Below, one piece after another: positions 9,823 to 17,925 of a stretch of DNA of 64,000 bases. The DNA is taken from positions 124,001-188,000 of the forward strand of contig CP116226.1 of the NCBI GenBank assembly GCA_038182865.1. The letters are read 5' to 3'. Below the pieces are notes generated by a model, which saw only the letters and a list, made by a program, of their open reading frames with translations, was not told the DNA's origin and did no database searches. This stretch comes from Microbacterium enclense. Its GTDB lineage: Bacteria > Actinomycetota > Actinomycetes > Actinomycetales > Microbacteriaceae. Position 1 is the first letter of the stretch; every line of letters starts with the position of its first letter. Both the position numbers and the translations under genes were made by a program.

Positions 9823-10778
9823 GGATCCTCGCCACCGGCGCGTCCGGCTTCCTCGGCCGGGCCGTCGTCCGTGCCCTGCAGGACGCCGGTCACACCGTCC
9901 GCACGCTGCAACGCCGCCCCTCCGGGGTCGACGGCGCCGAGGACCACCTCGGCTCGGTGACGGATCCGGATGCCGTGGCATCCGCCCTCGACGGCATCGA
10001 CGGCGTGGTGCACCTGGCTGCCAAAGTGTCGCTCGCCGGCGATCCGGCGCAGTTCCGCGCGGTCAACGTGGAGGGCACGCGCACGCTCCTCGACGCCGCC
10101 GCCGCCGCACGGGTCTCACGCGTGGTGCACGTGTCGTCGCCGTCGGTCGCGCACGCGGGGCACGCCCTCGCGGGGGTCGGAGCCGAACCGGCCGATCCCG
10201 AGGCCGCACGCGGCGAGTACGCCCGCACCAAGGCCGAAGCCGAGCTGCTCGCTCTCTCCCGCGTGGGCGACGGCCTGGCGCTCGTCGCGATCCGCCCGCA
10301 TCTCGTGTGGGGGCCGGGCGACACCCAGCTCATCGCACGCGTCGTCGACCGTGCCCGCCGGGGCCGTCTGCCGCTGCTGAACGGCGGCACGGCGCTCATC
10401 GATTCCACTTACGTCGACAACGCGGCATCCGGGATCGTCGCCGCCCTCGACCGCGTCGACGACGTCAGCGGCCGCGCCTACGTGCTGACCAACGGTGAAC
10501 CTCGGCCGGTGGGCGATCTGCTCGCGGGCATCTGCCGGGCCTCGGGTGTCGCACCGCCGCGGTTCAGCGTGCCGGCGGGACTCGCCCGCGCAGCGGGTGC
10601 GGTGGTCGAACGGGTCTGGGCCGTGCGCCCGGGCACCGATGAGCCGCCCATGACGCGCTTCCTCGCCGAGCAGCTGTCGACGGCGCACTGGTTCGACCAG
10701 ACCGAGATCCGCCGCGACCTGCGCTGGACCCCGGCGGTGTCGCTGGATGAGGGCCTCCGCCGCCTGTCGCGCGCCTGA
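9819..10778 (+). CDS. oleD: OleD, NADPH-dependent 2-alkyl-3-oxoalkanoate reductase
   Basis: A 319-aa short-chain dehydrogenase of the extended (epimerase / 3-beta-HSD) type. The Rossmann motif is GASGFLG (7-13). The catalytic set is Ser106 or Ser107 (HVSSPS), Tyr134 and Lys138 (YARTK). It reduces the beta-keto acid made by OleA to the beta-hydroxy acid used by the OleC domain. The GTG start overlaps the oleBC stop (GTGA), so oleA, oleBC and oleD form one coupled operon. The operon ends at a strong hairpin at 10896-10929. A generic NAD(P) epimerase would look similar; the ole context makes OleD the firm call. Confidence 0.93.
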   Translation: MRILATGASGFLGRAVVRALQDAGHTVRTLQRRPSGVDGAEDHLGSVTDPDAVASALDGIDGVVHLAAKVSLAGDPAQFRAVNVEGTRTLLDAAAAARVSRVVHVSSPSVAHAGHALAGVGAEPADPEAARGEYARTKAEAELLALSRVGDGLALVAIRPHLVWGPGDTQLIARVVDRARRGRLPLLNGGTALIDSTYVDNAASGIVAALDRVDDVSGRAYVLTNGEPRPVGDLLAGICRASGVAPPRFSVPAGLARAAGAVVERVWAVRPGTDEPPMTRFLAEQLSTAHWFDQTEIRRDLRWTPAVSLDEGLRRLSRA

Positions 10779-10895
10779 GCTCCCACCGTCTCCTCCGGCC
10801 CACGTCACACGATCGGGCCGACCGCACGCGCTCCGAGCGCCCCACACCGTGTGACCTCGCGCGGATCGTGTGATCTCGCGTCCCCTCGGCACGGC

Positions 10896-10929
10896 GGAAG
10901 GCCCGCCCCCGCGAGGGGACGGGCCTTCC
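10896..10929. terminator. Bidirectional hairpin terminator between oleD and katG
   Basis: A perfect 10-bp stem, GGAAGGCCCG (10896-10905) with CGGGCCTTCC (10920-10929). The 14-base loop can extend the helix with CCCC/GGGG. It lies between two genes that converge, oleD (+) and katG (-), so it can stop transcription from both sides. There is no long T-run, which is common in high-GC actinobacteria. Confidence 0.8.
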
Positions 10930-10939
10930 GGGGCCGCAC

Positions 10940-13198
10940 TCAGACGAGGTCGAACCGGTCGAGCTCGGTGACCTTGCGCCAGGCGGCGACGAAGTCGCGC
11001 ACGAACTTCTCCTTCGCGTCGTCGGAGGCGTAGACCTCGGCGAGCGCGCGCAGCTCGGAGTTCGACGAGAACACGAGGTCGACGCGCGTGCCGATCCCGA
11101 CCTTCTCGCCCGAGCCGTCTTTCGTGCCCTCGAAGGCGTGCTTGCCGCTGTCGAGCGGCTTCCACGTCGTACCGAGGTCGAGCAGGTTCGCGAACACGTC
11201 GTTCGTGAGCGCGCCCGGGGTGTCGGTGAACACGCCCCAGTCGCTGCCGTCCCAGTTCGCGCCGATCGCGCGGAGGCCGCCGACGAGCACGGTCATCTCC
11301 GGTGCGGTGAGCGTGAGCAGGTTCGCCTTGTCGAGCAGGAGGAACTCCGCGGGCAGACGCGCCTCACGCGAGGCGTAGTTGCGGAACCCGTCGGCGATCG
11401 GCTCGAGCCACCGGAACGACTCGATCTCGGTCTGCTCCTGCGAGGCGTCGGTGCGGCCGGGGGTGAAGGGCACCTCGACCTCGACGCCGCCCGCGCGGGC
11501 AGCCTGCTCGACACCGGCGTTGCCGGCGAGCACGAGCAGGTCGGCGATCGAGACCTTCTTGCCGTCCGCCGCCTGCGCATCGAACTCGGCCTTGACGTTC
11601 TCGAGCACCTGGAGCACGGATGCCAGCTGCTCGGGGTTGTTGACCGTCCAGCTCTTCTGCGGCTCGAGACGGATGCGCGCACCGTTCACGCCGCCGCGCT
11701 TGTCGCTGCCGCGGAACGTGGATGCCGCCGCCCACGTGGTCGTGACGAGCTGCTGCACGCTCAGCCCGCTGTCGAGGATCTGCTGCTTGAGCGCAGCGGC
11801 ATCCGCCTGATCGATGAGCGGGTGGTCGACCGCGGGAACGGGATCCTGCCAGACGAGAATCTCTTCCGGCACCTCGGGGCCGAGGTAACGCTCGCGCGGC
11901 CCCATGTCGCGGTGGGTCAGCTTGAACCACGCGCGAGCGAAGGCATCCTGGAACGCGGCCGGGTCCTCGGCGAAGCGACGCGAGATCTTCTCGTAGGCCG
12001 GGTCGACGCGCAGCGCCAGGTCGCTCGTGAGCATGCGGGGCTCGCGGCGGCCGTCGGAGTGCGCCTCGGGGACGAGGCCTTCGCCGCCACCGTTGACCGG
12101 ACGCCACTGGTGCGCGCCCGCGGGGCTCTGGAACAGCTCCCACTCGTAGCCGAAGAGGATGTGGAAGAACTCGTTGTCCCACCGGGTGGGGTGGTAGGTC
12201 CACGTGACCTCGAGACCACTCGTGATGGTGTCGTCGCCCTTGCCGGTGCCGTGGTCGTTCTTCCAGCCCAGGCCCTGGTCCTCGATGTCGGCGGCCTCGG
12301 GGTTGGGCCCGACGTGCGAGTCGCTCGCCGCGCCGTGCGTCTTGCCGAAGGTGTGTCCACCGGCGATGAGCGCGACGGTCTCCTCGTCGTTCATGGCCAT
12401 ACGGCCGAACGTCTCGCGGATGTCGTGAGCCGACAGCTGCGGGTCGGGGTTGCCGTTGGGGCCCTCCGGGTTGACGTAGATCAGCCCCATCTGGACGGCG
12501 GCGAGCGGACGCTCGAGCTCGCGGTTGCCCGTGTAGCGCTCGTCGCCGAGCCACGTGGTCTCGGGACCCCAGTACACGTCGTCATCGGGCTCCCACACGT
12601 CGGTGCGGCCGCCGGCGAAGCCGAAGGTGGGGAAGCCCATGTCTTCCAGCGCGACGTTGCCGGCGAGGATCATGAGGTCGGCCCACGAGATCGCCTGGCC
12701 GTACTTCTTCTTGATGGGCCAGAGGAGGCGGCGAGCCTTGTCGAGGTTGACGTTGTCGGGCCAGCTGTTCAGCGGGGCGAAGCGCTGCATTCCCGCGCCC
12801 GATCCGCCGCGACCGTCGGTCACGCGGTAGGTGCCGGCGCTGTGCCAGGCCATACGGATCATGAGGGGGCCGTAGTGGCCGAAGTCGGCGGGCCACCAGT
12901 CCTGCGAGGTCGTCATGACCTGCTGGATGTCGGCCTTGACCGCGGCGAGGTCGAGCGCCTCGAAGGCGGCCTTGTAGTCGAAGCCCTCGTCGAGGGGGTC
13001 GCGAAGCGTGTTGTTCTTCGCGAGGATCTTGACGTTCAAGGACTCGGGCCACCACACGCGGTTGGCGGATCCCTGGGTGGGGTGGGGCAGGGCGCCGGCG
13101 GGCTCGCTGTCGGCGGGGGCCTCGCCCACCGGCAGTCGGTTGTCGTCGGGGGCGGCTCCATCGTGGAAGACGGGGCACCCGTTCAGAGCGTCGCTCAT
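10940..13198 (-). CDS. katG: Catalase-peroxidase KatG
   Basis: A 752-aa haem catalase-peroxidase that breaks down hydrogen peroxide and has peroxidase activity. The distal haem triad is Arg115, Trp118, His119 (IRMAWHS). The Met-Tyr-Trp adduct residues Trp118, Tyr241 and Met267 are all present, and the proximal ligand is His282 (GGHTFGKTHG). These correspond to Mycobacterium tuberculosis Arg104, Trp107, His108, Tyr229, Met255 and His270. Both the active N-terminal and the inactive C-terminal duplicated domains are complete. The ATG at 13198 overlaps the furA stop (ATGA), with a GAGAGG ribosome site, so the gene is coupled to furA and should be peroxide-induced through it. Confidence 0.98.
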   Translation of the reverse strand: MSDALNGCPVFHDGAAPDDNRLPVGEAPADSEPAGALPHPTQGSANRVWWPESLNVKILAKNNTLRDPLDEGFDYKAAFEALDLAAVKADIQQVMTTSQDWWPADFGHYGPLMIRMAWHSAGTYRVTDGRGGSGAGMQRFAPLNSWPDNVNLDKARRLLWPIKKKYGQAISWADLMILAGNVALEDMGFPTFGFAGGRTDVWEPDDDVYWGPETTWLGDERYTGNRELERPLAAVQMGLIYVNPEGPNGNPDPQLSAHDIRETFGRMAMNDEETVALIAGGHTFGKTHGAASDSHVGPNPEAADIEDQGLGWKNDHGTGKGDDTITSGLEVTWTYHPTRWDNEFFHILFGYEWELFQSPAGAHQWRPVNGGGEGLVPEAHSDGRREPRMLTSDLALRVDPAYEKISRRFAEDPAAFQDAFARAWFKLTHRDMGPRERYLGPEVPEEILVWQDPVPAVDHPLIDQADAAALKQQILDSGLSVQQLVTTTWAAASTFRGSDKRGGVNGARIRLEPQKSWTVNNPEQLASVLQVLENVKAEFDAQAADGKKVSIADLLVLAGNAGVEQAARAGGVEVEVPFTPGRTDASQEQTEIESFRWLEPIADGFRNYASREARLPAEFLLLDKANLLTLTAPEMTVLVGGLRAIGANWDGSDWGVFTDTPGALTNDVFANLLDLGTTWKPLDSGKHAFEGTKDGSGEKVGIGTRVDLVFSSNSELRALAEVYASDDAKEKFVRDFVAAWRKVTELDRFDLV

Positions 13199-13656
13199 CG
13201 GGATCCTCTCGGTTTTTCGGCTTCGGATTCTGCTCGACAATCGGGACAGACACCCCAGAACGTCACTTCGGCGGTCTGGATGGCGTACCCGGTCCCCTCC
13301 GGTACGTGCAGGCACGGCGCTTCGCCGACGACGCAGTCCACGTCGTCGATGCGGCCGCACCCGGTGCACACCACGTGGTGGTGGTTGTCGCCCACCCGCA
13401 GTTCGAACGTGCCGGCGTGGCCGGCGGGTTCGATGCGGCGGGCGAGGCCCGCGTCGGCGAAGTCGCCGAGCGCGTTGTACACCGACTGCTTGCTGGTGCC
13501 GGGGAGGACTCCGCGGATGCCGTCGTACACGGCGTCCACGGTGGCGTGCGGGCGGTGGCGCAGGGCCTCGAGGACGGCGACACGCGTCGCCGTGACTCGG
13601 AGCCCGGCACCGCGGATGAGGTCATCCGCGGTGGCATCCGTCCGATCGTCGAGCAT
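13195..13656 (-). CDS. furA: Fur-family repressor FurA
   Basis: A 153-aa metal-dependent regulator. An N-terminal winged helix (LRVTATRVAVLEALRHRPHA) precedes a dimerisation domain with the HHH metal cluster in GDNHHHVVCTGCG. Two CxxC zinc pairs are visible (CTGC and CPDC). It lies directly upstream of katG with a 4-base overlap, the classic actinobacterial furA-katG arrangement in which FurA represses both genes until oxidised. The ATG at 13656 is six bases after a TACAGT -10 box, so the message is probably leaderless. A palindrome at 13674-13690 is a likely autoregulatory site. Confidence 0.95.
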   Translation of the reverse strand: MLDDRTDATADDLIRGAGLRVTATRVAVLEALRHRPHATVDAVYDGIRGVLPGTSKQSVYNALGDFADAGLARRIEPAGHAGTFELRVGDNHHHVVCTGCGRIDDVDCVVGEAPCLHVPEGTGYAIQTAEVTFWGVCPDCRAESEAEKPRGSR

Positions 13657-13662
13657 TCCCCC

Positions 13663-13690
13663 ACTGTAGCTTGTTTTGAGTGAATCAAAA
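13663..13690 (-). promoter_or_regulatory. furA promoter and probable FurA operator
   Basis: On the minus strand a -10 box TACAGT (13663-13668) ends six bases before the furA ATG. Just upstream is a perfect inverted repeat TTTTGA-gtgaa-TCAAAA (13674-13690) in an AT-rich patch that stands out from the GC-rich surroundings. It lies over the promoter spacer and -35 region. Fur-family CatR/FurA sites in actinobacteria are AT-rich palindromes in the same place. The operator role is inferred. Confidence 0.7.
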
Positions 13691-13730
13691 ATGACACGCG
13701 GGAGAACGATCGACGATCCGTGGAGAGCTC

Positions 13731-14726
13731 TCAGCCGGCGGTCAGCGTGGGCGTCCCGGCCTCGTACTCGGTGAGGTCGCCGGTCTCGCCCGCCCGCACC
13801 GCACGGCGACCGACCCAGAGCATGTAGAACAGGAACACTCCGAGGGCCGCCGCCCCGATGGCGATCTTCACCTGCCACGGCCACTCCCGCGGGGTCACGA
13901 ACCCCTCCACGACGCCGGACAACGCAAGGGCGAAGATGAGTCCGACGGCCACCGTGGCCAGCGAGCGTCCGGCCGCGGCGAGCGCCGCCCCGCGGGTGCG
14001 GCGCCCCGGCGCCACCCACGCCCAGAAGATCTGGAGACCCGCGGCTCCGGCCACGAAGATCGCGGTGAGCTCGAGGAGCCCGTGCGGAAGGATGAACTGG
14101 AAGAACACGTCCGTGCGGTCGAAGGCGATCATGATCGCCGCCGACTGGCCCACGCCGATCGCGTTCTGCATCATCGCCATGAGGGGCCACACGCCCGTCA
14201 CCCCGAACAGCACGCATTGCGCCGCGATCCAGGCATTGTTCGTCCACACCGACCCGGCGAAGATCGCGTTCGGGTTCTCGCGGTAGTAGTTCACGAACTG
14301 CTGATCGGCATAGTCCTGGAGCTGACTGCGGCTGCCGAGGGCGGCGACCGCCGCGGGGTCGCCCGAGATCCACAGGGCGACGGCGGTGGCCACGATCACG
14401 AACCCGACGGCCACAGCGAGCGTCGCCCAGCGAACCCGGTACAGCGCCGCGGGAAGCTGGAGCAGGAAGAACCGGGGCATCTGCTTCAGCACGTTCTCGC
14501 GCACACCCGTCAGCCGCAAGCGCGTGCGGGCGAGCAGGATCGAGACGTAATCGCCTTGGGGTGTGCGCCCCGCCGAGGTCTTGATGTCGGCGAGGTCGGC
14601 GGATGCCGCGCGGTAGCGCGTGACGAGCTCGTCGACCTCTCCCCCGCTGAGCCGGCGCGTGCGCCCGAGTTCGTCCAGACGCGCCCACTCCTCGCGGCGG
14701 GCGGCCGTGAGGGCGTCGAGGTCCAT
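13731..14726 (-). CDS. SpoIIM-like (stage II sporulation protein M family) membrane protein
   Basis: 331 aa. A helical cytoplasmic N-terminus of about 85 residues (TAARREEWARLDELGR) is followed by at least five hydrophobic helices. These include ATLAVAVGFVIVATAVALWI, IAAQCVLFGVTGVWPLMAMM and FQFILPHGLLELTAIFVAGAAG; the IPHG-type motif is typical of the SpoIIM/DUF95 family. The activity is unknown in non-sporulating actinobacteria. The family travels with MoxR, DUF58 and RDD genes (compare Rv3694c beside moxR2). The start at 14726 is chosen because a TACAGT -10 box ends seven bases upstream, implying a leaderless mRNA; an ATG at 14744 is also in frame. Divergent from the RDD gene with essentially no spacer. 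Confidence 0.88.
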   Translation of the reverse strand: MDLDALTAARREEWARLDELGRTRRLSGGEVDELVTRYRAASADLADIKTSAGRTPQGDYVSILLARTRLRLTGVRENVLKQMPRFFLLQLPAALYRVRWATLAVAVGFVIVATAVALWISGDPAAVAALGSRSQLQDYADQQFVNYYRENPNAIFAGSVWTNNAWIAAQCVLFGVTGVWPLMAMMQNAIGVGQSAAIMIAFDRTDVFFQFILPHGLLELTAIFVAGAAGLQIFWAWVAPGRRTRGAALAAAGRSLATVAVGLIFALALSGVVEGFVTPREWPWQVKIAIGAAALGVFLFYMLWVGRRAVRAGETGDLTEYEAGTPTLTAG

Positions 14727-14733
14727 GTGGTCA

Positions 14734-14739
14734 ACTGTA
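14734..14739 (-). promoter_or_regulatory. -10 box TACAGT for the SpoIIM-like gene
   Basis: TACAGT on the minus strand ends seven bases before the ATG at 14726, the spacing expected for a leaderless transcript. Confidence 0.5.
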
Positions 14740-14742
14740 CGC

Positions 14743-15582
14743 ATGGCTTCGTCCACGGCATCCTCCCCGTCCTCGACCCGGGCGGTCGCGCTCGTGCACA
14801 CGGCGGCAGAAGAGACCCTGACCGGCGAAGCCGTCACCCTCGACGTGCAACCGCTGGGCTTCTTCCTCCGGGCTCTCGGCTGCCTGATCGACATGGTCGT
14901 CGGGGCGGTCCTGCTCATCGGCGGCGCGCTCCTGCTCGTGACCATGGCGTCGGCGGGGACGATCCCCGACAGCGCCCTGCGCATCGCCATCATCACGTTG
15001 CTCGTCGTCGTGACGGTGGTCGTCCCGACCACCGTCGAGACGCTCTCCCGAGGGCGGAGCCTCGGACGGTTGGCGGTGGGCGGACGGATCGTCCGCACCG
15101 ACGGCGGCGCCGCCGGGTTCCGCGCCGCGTTCATCCGCGCCCTGGTCGGCGTCCTCGAGCTGTGGCTGACCCTCGGTGGCCTCGCCGCCGTCGTGGGGAT
15201 GTTCACGCCGCGGGCGCAGCGATTGGGTGACCTGCTCGCGGGCACGTCGAGCGAACGCACGCGGACACGCCCGCTGCCGCCGCCCGCCCCGGGCCTGCCC
15301 GCGGGCTGGGAGTCCTGGGCGCAGGTCGCCGACGTCTCGCGTCTGCCGGATCGTCTCGCCGCGCGACTGTCGCAGTTCGTCCGCGGTGCAGAACTCCTCG
15401 ATCCCGCGGCACGGGTCCGCGTCGCCGCGACCCTGGCCGACGCCGTCGCCCCCTTCGTCTCACCGCGTCCGCCGGCGGACCCCGAGGCGTTCGTCCGGGC
15501 TGTCGCGGCCCTGCGGCGGGATCGGGAGTACCGCGCACTCGTGATCGAACGCGAGCGCGCCGCGAGCCTCACCGCCCGCTAG
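14743..15582 (+). CDS. RDD-family membrane protein
   Basis: 279 aa if the ATG at 14743 is used; a GTG at 14794 would give 262 aa and is equally possible because neither has a clear ribosome site. The RDD domain starts at GFFLRALGCLIDMVVGAVLL, with the RxxD of the family's first helix. Two more helices follow (IAIITLLVVVTVVVPTTVET and FIRALVGVLELWLTLGGLAA), and the GRSLGRLAVGGRIVR loop is typical. The C-terminal 100 residues are soluble and helical. The family is thought to be involved in transport; the function here is unknown. Pairs with the divergent SpoIIM-like gene, as in the mycobacterial Rv3694c-Rv3695 pair. Confidence 0.85.
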   Translation: MASSTASSPSSTRAVALVHTAAEETLTGEAVTLDVQPLGFFLRALGCLIDMVVGAVLLIGGALLLVTMASAGTIPDSALRIAIITLLVVVTVVVPTTVETLSRGRSLGRLAVGGRIVRTDGGAAGFRAAFIRALVGVLELWLTLGGLAAVVGMFTPRAQRLGDLLAGTSSERTRTRPLPPPAPGLPAGWESWAQVADVSRLPDRLAARLSQFVRGAELLDPAARVRVAATLADAVAPFVSPRPPADPEAFVRAVAALRRDREYRALVIERERAASLTAR

Positions 15583-15600
15583 CACGCCGATCAACACCAT

Positions 15601-15656
15601 CAGGCGCAGAGCCTCAGGCGCAGAGCCTCAGGCGTGGAGCGTCAGGCGCGGAGCGT
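15601..15656. repeat. Four tandem copies of a 14-bp repeat at the 3' end of the DUF3499 gene
   Basis: Units caggcgcagagcct (15601-15614), the same again (15615-15628), caggcgtggagcgt (15629-15642) and caggcgcggagcgt (15643-15656). The last unit encodes the final residues of the DUF3499 protein and the third holds part of its stop codon. The copies look like slippage duplications of that gene's end. Confidence 0.9.
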
Positions 15657-15848
15657 CTCGTGACGCACCACGACCCAGCCACGCGGGACCGACAGCCGAT
15701 CGGCGTGGATCGCGCAGAGGTCGTGCGCGTGCGGATCGTCGACCCGACCCAGCGGGCCGAGAGCGGCCATCTGGTCGCCGTAGTCGTAGGTGAGGGTGCT
15801 CATCGCCTCGCGGGCGCATCCCACCTTCGAGCAGAGTCTGTCGCGCAT
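15642..15848 (-). CDS. DUF3499 family protein
   Basis: A small 68-aa cytoplasmic protein of a family restricted to actinobacteria. It has the conserved start RDRLCSKVGCAREAMSTLTY and the LCAIHADRLSVPRGW block. Its Cys/His content (CSKVGC and CAIHAD) hints at metal binding, which is unproven. The ATG at 15848 lies seven bases after a TACCAT box on the minus strand, suggesting a leaderless transcript. It is divergent from the metallopeptidase at 16028. The same two genes adjoin whiB2 and manA in mycobacteria (Rv3258c, Rv3259). The 3' end lies in a 14-bp tandem repeat. Confidence 0.87.
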   Translation of the reverse strand: MRDRLCSKVGCAREAMSTLTYDYGDQMAALGPLGRVDDPHAHDLCAIHADRLSVPRGWVVVRHETLRA

Positions 15849-15855
15849 CGGTTCG

Positions 15856-15861
15856 ATGGTA
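15856..15861 (-). promoter_or_regulatory. -10 box TACCAT for the DUF3499 gene
   Basis: TACCAT on the minus strand ends seven bases before the ATG at 15848, which fits a leaderless transcript. Confidence 0.45.
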
Positions 15862-16015
15862 GCCGCCTCCCCCGACACGGCCGCCGTGCCGCGCCGCCGT
15901 CCCGTATCTCCGGCGGGGGTCTTCCGGTCGCAGCCCCTCTGCCGGACAGGATCAGCCACGGGAGCGAGCGACGATGGGGGTTCCGCACCGAAACGCCACG
16001 CGGCGAGCTCGACCG

Positions 16016-16021
16016 TAGGAT
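16016..16021 (+). promoter_or_regulatory. -10 box TAGGAT for the metallopeptidase gene
   Basis: TAGGAT ends six bases before the ATG at 16028, consistent with transcription starting on the A of the start codon. Confidence 0.5.
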
Positions 16022-16027
16022 GGGCGC

Positions 16028-16462
16028 ATGGTGCGACGTCGATCCCGCGAAGCTCGGCCGGTCGCCCGCCCCTCCCGTCACGGTCGACACGGACGCGAGA
16101 ACCGGAGCCCGGTCGTGCGACCGCCCCTTCCCCCTATCGACACGCGGGTGGAGCGCTTCGACATCGCCGTCGGCGCCGCCGCGGAGTTCCTCCGCTCGGC
16201 GTGGAGCGAGCTGCGGGAGGTGTCGTTCGAGATCGGCATCATGCCTCCGGCCGCGAGTGACGGCATCCCGCGATGGACGGTCCTGCGCGAGGAGAAGCGC
16301 ATCATCCTCTACCGCGTACCCATCGAGCGCCTGGGGCACCCCCATCATGACGACGACCTGCACCGCCGCATGATGATCGAGGGGGCCGTCTTCCGTGCGG
16401 CGGCCGAGTACCTCGACCGCGACCCGTGGGACCTCGGACCGGAGCGCTTCCGCTACTTCTGA
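16028..16462 (+). CDS. Metallopeptidase-family protein (DUF1025 / zincin-like)
   Basis: 144 aa. A basic N-terminal extension (about 35 residues, many Arg) precedes the DUF1025 core. The core includes FDIAVGAAAEFLRSAWSELREV and IILYRVPIERLGH, then HHDDDLHRRMMIEGAVFRAAAEYL, where this family carries its HExxH-like helix. The classical HExxH is not exact here: I see HRRMMIEGAVF. Peptidase activity is therefore doubtful, although actinobacterial members look the same. Corresponds in position to Rv3259 near whiB2. Probably leaderless (TAGGAT six bases before the ATG). Converges on the DUF5719 gene. Confidence 0.82.
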   Translation: MVRRRSREARPVARPSRHGRHGRENRSPVVRPPLPPIDTRVERFDIAVGAAAEFLRSAWSELREVSFEIGIMPPAASDGIPRWTVLREEKRIILYRVPIERLGHPHHDDDLHRRMMIEGAVFRAAAEYLDRDPWDLGPERFRYF

Positions 16463-16465
16463 CCT

Positions 16466-16485
16466 CGCGGGGGTCGCGCCCCGCG
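16466..16485. terminator. Candidate hairpin between convergent genes
   Basis: A 7-bp stem CGCGGGG (16466-16472) with CCCCGCG (16479-16485) and a 6-base loop. It starts a few bases after the metallopeptidase stop and lies before the end of the convergent DUF5719 gene. No T-run. Confidence 0.5.
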
Positions 16486-16524
16486 CGGTGAACACCTGCT
16501 CGTGGAGAGACGCCCGCGCGGCGC

Positions 16525-17925
16525 TTACGGCAGAACCGTCACCGCGGACTCGGCGCTCGTCGCCGGCCACAGCGGGTACCCCGCCAGGGCACCGGTCGAG
16601 GTGTAGGTGACCGCCGCGCGCACCGCGCCACCCGGGTCGAGCGTGTACACGCCGGCGGCGACCGCGAGAGACGCCGTTGCGCCGCTCGGGACGGCGAGGG
16701 TGAGCGGTTCACCCCCGTCGATCGGGGTCAGGGTCGCCGTCACGTCACCCGAGCCCGGCTCGGCGGTGATGACCAGCGCGGCACCCGCGCCGGTGGCGAC
16801 GGCCACGGCGCTCGGCACGGCGAAGGCCGGAGACGGGGCGTACCAGGCGAAGTCGGCGCCCTCGCCGAACCCCGTCGTCGACCACGCACCGCCGACGAGC
16901 GGTTGATCGGCGGTGACCTCGACCGTGTAGGCCCCGGCATCCACACCCGACAGGTCGAGGGAAGTCGGCTTGCCCGCCTCGAGGGGCACCTGGCGCGGAG
17001 CACCCGATGCCGCACCCGCGCCCACGGGCGTCAGCGTCACGGTCGCGGTCGCGTCGGCGCCGGGGGCGAGCAGGCGCAGCACCGTCCCCGCCTCGCTCCC
17101 CCCAGCCGTGAGGATCTGCACGCCCGGGATGACCAGACGCGTGTCGGCCTGAGCGGACGGGGCGACCTGGTCGACGCCGCCCGGAAGAAGAAGGCGGGTG
17201 AGGCTCGCCTGCAGCGACGCGTGCACCGGGGCACCCGAGGCGACGACGCGCACGACCGGACTCTCCTCGCCGAGGAGGAGACCGGCCAGCGGAACCACGC
17301 GCTGCCCGCCGGGAGGCACGACGATGTTGCTGCCACCCGGGGGCGTCGACACGCCCTGCGCGCCGTAGACCGACAGCTGCACGGTGGCGGGCACATCACC
17401 GGGGTTGCCGAGCACGACGAGGTCGTTCGCCCCCGTCGTCGACGCTCCGGCCACCAGCCATGACTCCGCCAGCGGGGTACGGCAGGCGGATGCCGAGAAA
17501 CCGATGAGGTCTTCGGAGGTCGCCGTCGCCGATCCCGCGGCGGCGAGGGGGGCCGCCGCGCCGTCGCGCGGCTGTGCGCGCAGCGCCGTCGCGTCACCGG
17601 ACCCGTCGGGGGTGGAACCGCTCAGGGCGCTGGTCGTCGCGTCGCTGCCGGCCGGGCCGCTCACGACCTGTTGTCCCGCGGCCGCGGTCAACGCACCCGC
17701 CTGTTCCGCGGTCCGACCGAGAGCGAGCAGGGGACCGTCGCACGCGAGGACGGTGTCGGAAGGAGCGGGAGTCGCCTGGACCCGCACGGGAGTCGCCGTC
17801 AGCGTGGGCCACGGGGCGGCGATCCCCGCGACGGTTCCGACGACGACCGCTCCGGCCACGACGGACCCCGCCACCACGCGCGCACTGGTCGTCGCCCAGC
17901 GGACGAGTCGGCGATCGCTGGTCAT
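16525..17925 (-). CDS. DUF5719 family secreted/anchored protein
   Basis: 466 aa with an N-terminal signal anchor (VVAGSVVAGAVVVGTVAGIAA, about residues 18-38). The rest is extracytoplasmic, rich in beta-strand-like Ala/Gly/Val/Thr segments (for example VQLSVYGAQGV, VVPPGGQRVVPLAGL) and resembles tandem Ig-like domains. DUF5719 proteins in actinobacteria lie directly after a large glycosyltransferase/membrane protein near whiB2, as here: its ATG overlaps the preceding stop (ATGA). Co-expression suggests the two work together at the cell surface. The molecular function is unknown. Confidence 0.86.
   Translation of the reverse strand: MTSDRRLVRWATTSARVVAGSVVAGAVVVGTVAGIAAPWPTLTATPVRVQATPAPSDTVLACDGPLLALGRTAEQAGALTAAAGQQVVSGPAGSDATTSALSGSTPDGSGDATALRAQPRDGAAAPLAAAGSATATSEDLIGFSASACRTPLAESWLVAGASTTGANDLVVLGNPGDVPATVQLSVYGAQGVSTPPGGSNIVVPPGGQRVVPLAGLLLGEESPVVRVVASGAPVHASLQASLTRLLLPGGVDQVAPSAQADTRLVIPGVQILTAGGSEAGTVLRLLAPGADATATVTLTPVGAGAASGAPRQVPLEAGKPTSLDLSGVDAGAYTVEVTADQPLVGGAWSTTGFGEGADFAWYAPSPAFAVPSAVAVATGAGAALVITAEPGSGDVTATLTPIDGGEPLTLAVPSGATASLAVAAGVYTLDPGGAVRAAVTYTSTGALAGYPLWPATSAESAVTVLP

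Noticed and set aside
11138..13669. An 843-aa plus-strand frame opposite katG and furA
   Set aside because: It is the reverse frame of katG, with no recognisable domain, while katG and FurA have all active-site residues.
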